In this document: one piece after another, positions 57,001-64,000 of the stretch
Numbering within the stretch: the stretch's first letter is position 1
Layout of the letters: each line of letters starts with the position of its first letter
From: Pararge aegeria
Taxonomy: Eukaryota > Arthropoda > Insecta > Lepidoptera > Nymphalidae
Direction: 5' to 3'
DNA length: 64,000 bases
NCBI RefSeq assembly: GCF_905163445.1
Contig: NC_053196.1
Span: 14,099,501-14,163,500, forward strand
The notes under the pieces: model-generated
The model's database searches: none
What the model was told of the DNA's origin: nothing
The model's input: the letters and a program-made list of their open reading frames with translations, nothing else
Made by a program: the position numbers and the translations under genes

Positions 57001-60000
57001 AATTCAAGGTGACTTTAAAGAAAACCGTTTAACCGTTTCGAACATGCTAATTACGAAATAATGACCATACAAGTAGGTATACTTGTAGTCATTATCTCAT
57101 GCTAACTAATCAGTTTTTATCTCATGTTTAAAGCGGCAAATATACCTATACCTACATGGTGAAAAGAAACTTAAATCTTAACTTCATATACCTACCTACT
57201 TAGTAACATAGAGCGGGTTATATAAAACCTTATCAAAGATAACAACATCGAGCAAAGTTGTCCAAATTTTTTATGCTTGTGCGGACGATAGGTACGTTCT
57301 CATTTCTCACGCTGAGGCACACAGACCCTCGCTCTCACACACGCACACATACGCACGCACACAGTACGCACACACTCACACACACTTACACACACTTCTA
57401 AATATGTACTCTCTCTATTTTTTCTCTAATATTGATGCACATATGGGAAGAAAATGACCCCCAAGACATAGTTTAAGATACAAACTTTTAATCAAATAAA
57501 AACTTTTAAAGTATTATTTAGAAATACACAAAATTATTTAATTGTTTTCAAATGTACATTTTAACAGTTTCACAGTGTTGCAAAGTCGGTACCTACACTT
57601 CGGGGAAGAAGGTGTGAGGGAGAACAAGGAAGAACTGCTCAACCTCATACCAGGCTGCTCGGCGCTTTTGTGGTCCTCCCACCATCCGATCTCTAAAGAG
57701 CTGCTGGATAAGGCAGGTAATTTCAAGCGAGAAGGCAGGACAGGAATTTTCCTTGACATTTTTTCTTTTATTTATTTATTTACATAAAAGTTTAGAAAAT
57801 AACCCAGGTTTGTTATATTCTGACAGAGAATTAAGTCTAGGTTATTTATTGCCAGGTTAAGATTTTGTGTATAAAAATGTTCATAAGTGACTTAAAATGT
57901 AGGATTTCAGTTTTTTCTTAATATTACGAGGATTAATATCGTCTCGTTCGTGCGCTCGCCAAAACCATTGAACGCGCTCGATTTCTGCTGCATAAATCTT
58001 TAATCTAGGTATATCGAAACCCCGCTGTTCTTCCTAAAGATAAGACAGCGTACCAACATGCATAAATCATTGAAATCAAATGGTTTATAGGTGATAACAA
58101 TAACAGTAAGTTCTTAATATTAACTTATCAGTGATTAGGACTTCAATATGCAATACTGATAACGATAAGTGTATAACGCCGCTCCACCTGTCTCAAATTA
58201 GGTTGACTGGATAAATCAACTAACCAAGTGTTTCTGTACCGTGTAGTGACAGGTAGATCAGAATACAGTTGCCACCAGCACTTCCCTTCCCGGGGGTATA
58301 AAACTGGGGAATAAAACTGAGAAAGAGCAGAAATTTCCTCTGTGCTATCCGATGCGATCGCCAACCCGTCTGCTTAGCGGGGTTTTGGCAAACCCTACCA
58401 TTGACAGAGGCCTTTAGTCCACCAGCGGACTATTATAGGCAATTGATTGATTACAACAAGTCTTCATAGCATAGCATTTGACGGCCGACTGGCGCAGTGG
58501 GCAGCGACACTACTCTCTGAGTCCTAGGCCGTGGGTTCGATTGCCACAACTGAAAAATATTTGTGTAATGAACATGATTTTTTTTCAGTGGGTGTTTATC
58601 TGTATATTATAAGTATTTATGTGTATTATATTCCTAAAAATATTCAGCAGCTATCTTAGTTCCCATAACACAAGCTACGCTTACTTTGGGGCTAGATCGC
58701 GATGTGTGTATTGTCGTAGTATATTTATTTTATATTTATTTATTTATAGCAATATCCATTTAATATCAAATAGTTAAATTTATCAACCCATTACTGGCCC
58801 ACGGGAACGGGTCTCCTCCCACAATGAGAAGGGGTTAAGGCCGTGATCCTTGCTGGCCCAGCGGATTGGTGGACTCCACACACCTTTGAGAACATTATGG
58901 AGAACTCTCAGGCATGCCGGTTTCCTCGCAATGCATTCCTTCACCGTTGAAGCAACTGATGTTTAAATTGATTAAAACGCACATAACTTAGAGGTGCGTG
59001 CTGGGATTCGAACTCGCTCCCCCACAAGTGAAGACGAAGTCCCGCCCACTGAACTAACAACGCTTCAACCCCGTTTTACCTACACGTTTTTTTATTTGCA
59101 CGTTAATTCCACTTGCGTGGAGATTTGATAAAGCTGCTGGGAATGTGGAGGAGATAACATATTAACCTTTTCCCCGGGGCGATCTATTCCCTGCTGCGAA
59201 GAACTGAGCTCTCCATCTCCATCTCTTATGGAACAGGTTGTTGTACCTAGTATCAGTTATGCTGCTGAAAATGCACTAAAAGCCATCTAAAGTTATTGTT
59301 ATAACTCTTCAGGGCCGCAGCTTAAAATCGTGAGCACCGCATCAGCGGGCTACAACCACGCCAACGTGCCGGAGCTTAAAGCAAGGGGCATCAAGCTGTC
59401 AAACACCCCCAACGTACTAAGCTCCGCGGTTGCTGAGATAGCTGTTGCTTTGATACTGGGCGCTGCGAGACGCTTCACTGAAAATTTAGAACAAGTTAAA
59501 AGGTAAGTAGCCTGCCTGGAAGAAATCGCTATGTAGCGATAAGGCCACCAAATTGTACTCCCTTGATCTATGTTTATATCTCTGTAACTACTTTATTGTC
59601 ATTTCAGTCTGCGCCGAATAGGTTACTACCGGTTTTAATATCTTTCCGGAACCTCTCCACCAAAACTTTATTGTATTGTATTACAGTGCAAATTGAGTTT
59701 TTAGTATTATTACGCATACCTAGTTTGTATGGGAGTTTTTAAGGAATTTTTTACATTTTTCTCTCCGTGAGAACCGTTTTCGTACTTTAAGGATGATCCT
59801 AAAAAAATATTAGCGAAATCCGTTAAGCTGCTCTCGAGATTTGCGCTTTTGATCTTTATATTATAGATGTGTATTATGATGAAATTTTCTCAACAGCGGA
59901 CAATGGGATATAGGCTTCACCAAAACACTGGGGCAAGATATCCGAGGCAGCACAGTGGGGATTATTGGGCTCGGCGGTATCGGCCAGGCTACGGTGAAAA

Positions 60001-62164
60001 GATTGTCCGGCTTCGAGGTTGGCAAGTTCCTATACACTGGACACAGGGAGAAACCTGAAGGTAAGACATCCTATTATGCCATCTATACTAATTTATTTAT
60101 TTATTTTTTGTTATTAGGTTTACAAAACAGGTAATAACTAAAGGTAGATCTAAATATAAGTTATAATAAGTTTTGTTCTAAGCTAGAACCAAAATTATGT
60201 GTACACAACTTGGAATTAAATTAAACAAAAACCAAAAATAGAATTAAAAGTTGAAACAAAAAATAAACACTGTAAATAATAATACTAATAGGCGCGCTGC
60301 AATCACTGCTGTCAAACGTCACTTTAGTATAGTTATTGTATGGAAAAGTGACGTTTGACAGCAGTGACGTGACACTGCTGTCAAAACTTATTTTAAATGT
60401 AATATTCCCACAGCTAAAGCTTTAAATGCTGAATTCACATCGTTGGACAACCTGCTCAACCAGAGTGACTTCGTGGTGTTGGCGGTGCCCCTGACCGATG
60501 AGACCAACCGCATGATCAACAGCACCACCTTGGGGAAAATGAAGAAGAACGCCATACTCATCAATGTTGGGCGAGGAGGTGAGTTCAAATACATTTTTTA
60601 AAAAGGTGTAAAACATGCAGAAACCGTGCCAAAAACCACTCTACTTTAGTAGTGTTTCTCGAACAGGCGGTTAGTCACTTCACTCCATTTAGCAGTTGAA
60701 TATGTAAACATTTTACATGTAATGTTTTACATTTACCATAAAATAGGGAAAATGGGAAAAAATAGTGAGCTAGCAACACTCCTCGGCTGTAAAGTGCCTC
60801 AGACGCAATGCGCTGCATGCAATAATGGCTGAATGAGGGTTCTGTATGTTTAAATTCTGCACTTGTACCTGTTTCTACTTACAACTAATCAAATAACACT
60901 AACACATTTATACTCAACCTAACTTTTTATCACCAAAAAAAAAAATCAAAACATTATAAAGCTTTTAGCTAAATTCCCACACACACACTCATTTTTTACT
61001 GAGGATTTAACAGCAGAACCCCGTACGTTTGAGTTCTGGTTATTCTAGAATTTTTTATCATTTAATTTTTTCCATAGACTTAGTAGACCAGGATGCGCTG
61101 TACGACGCTCTGAAGAACAAGCAGATTTACGCGGCCGGTCTCGACGTAACAACACCTGAGCCTCTACCCAAAGACAACAAACTCTTGACATTGCCTAATT
61201 TGTGTAAGTGAACATTTTAATTAATAGCTGTTGCCTACGACTTGGTCGGCGTTTATTTCAGTTTGAATACTTTTTCGGAATTCTATGTCCACCTCCAGGG
61301 TGCCTTAGTGTGAGATTTTCCATCGAAATCGAAAGTGCCATCTAGTGACAAGACTGCTTCCTAGTATTGTAATTATATGACGCTCTTTCAATTCTATACA
61401 AATCTTAGTTAACTTTAACGTGTATGTCGAATATGTAAACGTAGGTTGACAATCTCACACTCGGCAGGCTGGATTTAGGGTACCTACCTAAGGGGTCATA
61501 GATAATTCCAAATGTCGTCGAGATCGGTGCATGTGTGCATGACGAACATAGAAAAAAACAGACACACACGCTTTTTTTTGTTATGTACGTGTTAAGTTAT
61601 TAAAAATATCACCTGCTTCGTGAAGGAAAACATCATGAGGAAAGGTTTCCTCATGATGCAGGTGCATACCTGAGAGTTCTACATAACGTTCTGAAAGGTG
61701 TGTGGAGCCCATCAATCCGCACTGGGCCAGCGTGATGGACGGCCTTAACCCCTTCTCATTGTGAGAGGAGACCCGTGCCCTGTAGTGGGCCGGTAATGGG
61801 TCGATATGATGATGATAAGACCCGCTTTTGCTTTTATAATAGTAGCATGGATTATGTGAGAAGACTTTTATAATAGTAGGTAGTATGGATTATGTGAGAA
61901 GACTATATACTCTATGGACTTAAAAGGTTATTTAATAATTTGAATTGCGTGTTTAGTAACATGCTGGTCGAATACTAGACGTCGGTGTTACGTTGTTCAG
62001 AAAACGTTATAATTCTTATTTAAAACTGATTATCTGTTCTAGTCGTGCTCCCGCACATCGGCAGCGCCACGGTGCGCACGCGCAGCGACATGGCTGTGCT
62101 CGCAGCGGAGAACATCGTCAACGCGCTCACTGGGAAACCCCTCCTAACGCCAGTGTTGCCATAA
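54070..62164 (+). CDS. GRHPR: Glyoxylate/hydroxypyruvate reductase, gene 2, with N-terminal signal-like extension (7 exons)
   Basis: The coding exons are 54070-54215, 57568-57716, 59313-59502, 59897-60060, 60414-60578, 61078-61203 and 62043-62164. They join to 1062 nt (353 aa). Intron positions and phases match gene 1 exactly, and exons 3-6 have the same lengths. Motifs are SAGYNHANV (109-117), the Rossmann loop GLGGIG (186-191), TGHR (209-212), NVGRG with Arg270, TTPEPLP with Glu299, and PHIGSAT with His318, so the catalytic triad is intact. The start at 54070 is the first ATG after an in-frame TAA at 54052. It gives a hydrophobic leader ([16 protein letters not shown]) with small residues suited to signal peptidase, followed by a second good start at Met25. 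Starting at Met25 would give 329 aa, the normal family size. The exon 2 acceptor at 57567 was chosen because only it keeps the phase. Substrate range may differ from gene 1, because Asp86 of gene 1 is Asn113 here. Confidence 0.93.
54551..56077. mobile_element. Non-autonomous TIR element with GGACGC repeats, in intron 1 of gene 2
   Basis: The left end (54551-54574) and the reverse complement of the right end (56054-56077) match at 21 of 24 positions. Both begin GGGTC followed by TTTCGCCT. Each end is flanked by TA (54549-54550 and 56078-56079), a possible target duplication. The hexamer GGACGC or its complement occurs eleven times inside (54569, 54587, 54953, 54994, 55005, 55129, 55184, 55821, 55843, 55863 and 56054), often within GTGGACGCAA-like words. 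No transposase frame is visible. A separate lepidopteran repeat sits within it near 55380-55720. The superfamily is not assigned. TA targets are usual for Tc1/mariner, but the dense subterminal repeats are unlike simple mariner MITEs. Confidence 0.65.
55378..55720 (+). repeat. Dispersed lepidopteran repeat nested in the GGACGC element
   Basis: The sequence begins with GGTTCCTTACCCAAAGGGTA, continues through CTGTCACCAGGCTGTAGCTC and reaches CCGATTCGCACTTGGCC. I recognise this from many lepidopteran genomes as a short interspersed repeat. A fragment of the same family appears at 22518-22590, including its Ccgtctgt-rich stretch. It encodes no protein I recognise. Confidence 0.5.
56424..56655 (+). 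mobile_element. tRNA-headed SINE with family-C tail, in intron 1 of gene 2
   Basis: The head is CTGGCGCAACAGTGAGCGCT and ACCCGGGTTCGATACCCGGC, with good A- and B-box words. The body is GATGTCACGTAGAAACCG, AGGTTAGCCCGCTACCATCT and CACCAGGTGGAACTGCAGTC, then GCTAACTTGTACTGGAAAT and an A-rich tail. Other family-C copies in this window have a different 5' part, so this is a tRNA head joined to a shared retroposon tail. Confidence 0.7.
57317..57395 (+). repeat. Impure CA microsatellite in intron 1 of gene 2
   Basis: CA-rich run with CGCACAC and CTCACAC interruptions, about 170 bp upstream of exon 2. Confidence 0.8.
58230..58450 (+). repeat. Family-G repeat in intron 2 of gene 2
   Basis: AGATCAGAATACAGTTGCCA, CCAACCCGTCTGCTTAGCGG and GACAGAGGCCTTTAGTCCAC, CAGCGGACTATTATAGGC. 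Confidence 0.55.
58480..58746 (+). mobile_element. SINE-a copy in intron 2 of gene 2
   Basis: Head GACGGCCGACTGGCGCAGTG and GTGGGTTCGATTGCCACAAC, complete body and TATTTATTT tail. A minus-strand SINE-b follows about 40 bp later. Confidence 0.85.
58785..59068 (-). mobile_element. SINE-b copy, minus strand, in intron 2 of gene 2
   Basis: CAACCCATTACTGGCCCACG, CTCCCACAATGAGAAGGGGT, GATTCGAACTCGCTCCCCCA (B-box complement) and ACTAACAACGCTTCAA are in family order. Confidence 0.85.
59508..59640 (+). repeat. LINE 3' UTR remnant beside the exon 3 splice donor of gene 2
   Basis: GCCTGCCTGGAAGAAATCGC and TATGTAGCGATAAGGCCACC match the LINE 3' UTR family. It starts only five bases into intron 3 of gene 2, directly after GTAAG. 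Confidence 0.65.
60304..60366. repeat. Perfect 22-bp inverted repeat in intron 4 of gene 2
   Basis: Arms 60304-60325 and 60345-60366 (CACTGCTGTCAAACGTCAC..) are perfect complements around a 19-nt loop. Part of the arm (CACTGCTGTCAAA) recurs at 60373-60385, just before exon 5. The GACGTTTGACAG word is common in lepidopteran MITEs. Confidence 0.85.
61290..61480. repeat. Dispersed TIR-like repeat in intron 6 of gene 2
   Basis: GCCTTAGTGTGAGATTTTCC with TGCCATCTAGTGACAAGACT, closing with the inverse GACAATCTCACACTCGGCAG. A related copy lies at 62935-63290 downstream of the gene. Confidence 0.5.
61575..61820 (+). mobile_element. SINE-b copy, 5' truncated, with internal snap-back duplication
   Basis: It begins inside the body (TTATGTACGTGTTAAGTTAT) and ends GGGTCGATATGATGATGAT. 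The CATCATGAGGAAA word at 61631-61643 is repeated inverted at 61646-61658. It lies in intron 6 of gene 2. Confidence 0.8.
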
Positions 62165-62198
62165 AAAATTAAATGAAAAAAATCATAATATATAATGA

Positions 62199-62204
62199 AA
62201 TAAA
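62199..62204 (+). terminator. Poly(A) signal of gene 2
   Basis: AATAAA lies 35 nt after the stop codon of gene 2 and is followed by T-rich sequence near 62240. This implies a very short 3' UTR. Confidence 0.65.
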
Positions 62205-62721
62205 CTAACAGAATTTATTTATAAAAGTGGCCCGCGTACAATTTTTTTTTATTTCAAACAAGCGTTCATAGAGAATTTTGCTTATTTTTGATTCAAAACA
62301 ACGCGAAGTATTTTATTTTGTCGAATAAATAATCTAGTCGTTTTCAAAATGCCTCTACAGTACTTTTATGTGGGTTTGTTAAACGAGCATGTATTAACGT
62401 CAAAAACGTCAACCCACCTCAATCAATCAATGGGAATGAAAAACGACCGTTAAAGTTGATGGCATTGTTCTAATATTGAAGTACTTACACTGATTTAATA
62501 TGTTAATAATGAATCAAATTGAGTTGTAATATTTCCCTGGTAAAACTCAATTAAGTGTTCGGAAGTTGAAATAGGTATGTAACATAATTAATGATTTTAT
62601 CATCTGAACTGTTGACCCTAAAAGTTGATGGAATTGGCCTTATGTTTAACTACTTACTTATTTTTATTGTAATACTCGATTATATTTTATTAATGTTTAT
62701 TATTCGTTTTATTTCATATAC

Positions 62722-62784
62722 AAGGCTAAGCATCCCATTTTCCAACTATAACCTATATTGTTGGAAAGGGGGATACTTAGCCTT
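62722..62784. repeat. 25-bp imperfect hairpin downstream of gene 2
   Basis: Arms 62722-62746 (AAGGCTAAGCATCCC..) and 62760-62784 pair at 22 of 25 positions around a 13-nt loop. Confidence 0.8.
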
Positions 62785-62934
62785 TTAGGTTGGGGAAACG
62801 GTATTCCCATTTAAAGTCAAAAGCGTAACGTTTTACTATGATAACAATCAAATAAAAGTCACTAATATTGACAGACGTCAATATTATTGTCAATTTCCTT
62901 ATTCCGGAAAAGTAGTCAGAATTCACTTATGATC

Positions 62935-63290
62935 CAGAACAACTTATGAGATATCCCTTGTGAGATTTTCTACCCGTGTTCTCTTAGTCGAGCGCGGAAA
63001 GTTAAATATGATTTATTTGGTACCGGAAGAGCGCCACCTACTGACAATACTGGGAAACCGTACTGTCACTAGATGGCGCTATATCGATACCACTTGAGAC
63101 AAAAATCCCACAATTTGCACACAGGGTCCCTAGTGAGATTTTCTGCCTACGCTAACTTATTCGGCCGAGCAATTTAACTAACATTTATATAGAATCATAA
63201 CAGAGCTATCTAGTGACAATACTCGGGAACAGTAACGTAGTAGGTACAAGCCTACAAGGTAGAAAATCTCGCACTACGCAAGGCCCTCGT
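62935..63290. repeat. Dispersed TIR-like repeat downstream of gene 2
   Basis: TCCCTTGTGAGATTTTCTAC, CACTAGATGGCGCTATATCG, CCTAGTGAGATTTTCTGCCT and the inverse AGGTAGAAAATCTCGCACTA. It contains at least two nested versions of the GTGAGATTTTC end. Confidence 0.5.
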
Positions 63291-63609
63291 CCGTAGTCAA
63301 ATTCTTAGACCAACAAGGCAGTTACCAGATACTTTTTATGTGGTAATTATTTGATTTTTTTTATTTCATTAATTGTAAAGGAAGCATAGAAAATTGTGAC
63401 CGGAATATGCATTTTGGAGTCTCCAATCTACTATTGCATTAGCAGTTCGACTAGTTGGAGTAGGGATGAAACTTTGAATTAAACTTCAGAAATATTATTT
63501 TAGCAACATTATAATTATAATATATGATAAAGCTATTTAGTACATACAATAAACGATAAATCTTCTAGAGGCACATTTTATTCATAAAAAAACATTTATT
63601 TACATTTTA

Positions 63610-63760
63610 TTTACATGCCTATCACCAATCGTCATAATCCTAATTAATGTTCCACTGCTGGAAACCATCATGCTACTGCATTGCTAGTTGGTGGGCTTGT
63701 ATTTACCCACACATTATATGTGCAATTTGGATGAAAGAAATAAACGATATTATTATTATT
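63610..63760 (+). repeat. Single copy of the 165-bp repeat family
   Basis: CACCAATCGTCATAATCC, GCTAGTTGGTGGGCTTGTAT and ACACATTATATGTGCAATTT correspond to the array unit. It ends in a TATT run next to the hAT MITE. Confidence 0.45.
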
Positions 63761-63764
63761 GTGT

Positions 63765-63904
63765 CAATGGCGTGCATACAGGATATGCATAGGGTATGAA
63801 CTAAGCGGGCAGATGATATAAAATGGAAGTCCAGTCCAGCAAAAGTTATGAAAAACTTGATGAGATTCCCTGCTTACCCGCTTATACCTGTATGCACACC
63901 ACTG
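63765..63904. mobile_element. hAT-type MITE copy
   Basis: The left end is CAATGGCGTGCATACAGG and the right end TGTATGCACACCACTG. The internal ACTAAGCGGGCAGATGATAT matches the other copies. No exact 8-bp duplication is seen at the ends. Confidence 0.65.
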
Positions 63905-63929
63905 GCTTGTATAGATATAACAGTGATTT

Positions 63930-64000
63930 AGAAGGTAACGATTATTCGCCCGCCACCATCGTCACTTACCACCAGATGAAATTTTCTTATATAACTTGTA
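63930..64000 (+). repeat. Family-C retroposon, cut by the window end
   Basis: CGCCCGCCACCATCGTCACT, TACCACCAGATGAAATT and AACTTGTA are family-C 3' words. The copy continues beyond the window. Confidence 0.5.

Noticed and set aside
57542..57787. 81-codon frame starting at ATG 57542
   Set aside because: It overlaps exon 2 of gene 2. Its start and end are intron sequence before the 57567 acceptor and after the 57716 donor.
62591..62788. 65-codon hydrophobic + strand frame after gene 2
   Set aside because: Hydrophobicity follows from T-rich sequence, and the frame ends inside the hairpin at 62722-62784. There is no evidence of a gene.

Overview
The window looks like a piece of a lepidopteran (moth or butterfly) nuclear genome. 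It is AT-rich, its genes are split by short introns, and it is packed with repeat types familiar from Lepidoptera: two tRNA-derived SINE families, decayed non-LTR retrotransposons, Helitron-like elements ending in CTAGT, and short TIR elements. A butterfly is likely, but the species cannot be fixed from this sequence alone.

Positions 1 to about 48,900 hold no host gene I can support. This part is a mosaic of interspersed repeats with long AT-rich stretches between them. The clearest landmarks are a 155-bp hAT-type MITE with a perfect 8-bp target duplication (14573-14727), a 5'-truncated LINE whose empty target site survives in a neighbouring repeat copy (23931-25021), two tandem arrays (180-bp units at 6532-7255 and 165-168-bp units at 25905-26735), and reciprocal nesting of the two SINE families (a in b at 424-695, b in a at 32615-32915).

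Positions 49,139-62,164 hold two complete tandem genes on the + strand for D-2-hydroxyacid dehydrogenases of the glyoxylate/hydroxypyruvate reductase (GRHPR) type. Gene 1 (49139-53061, 325 aa) and gene 2 (54070-62164, 353 aa) each have seven coding exons with the same six intron positions and phases, and exons 3-6 have identical lengths (190, 164, 165 and 126 nt). They are therefore a tandem duplication. Both keep the GxGxxG nucleotide-binding loop and the Arg/Glu/His catalytic residues. Both should reduce glyoxylate and hydroxypyruvate with NAD(P)H. Gene 2 differs by a 24-residue N-terminal extension that looks like a secretory signal peptide, by GC-richer exons and by much longer, transposon-loaded introns.

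Gene 2 intron 1 contains the least familiar object in the window. It is a ~1.53-kb element bounded by 24-bp inverted repeats and TA dinucleotides (54551-56077), and it carries eleven copies of the hexamer GGACGC in either orientation. From 62,165 to the end there are again only repeats and hairpins.

Exon boundaries come from reading frame, splice-site dinucleotides and comparison of the two paralogues. Repeat family names rest on recognised motifs and copy-to-copy similarity within the window, not on database searches.
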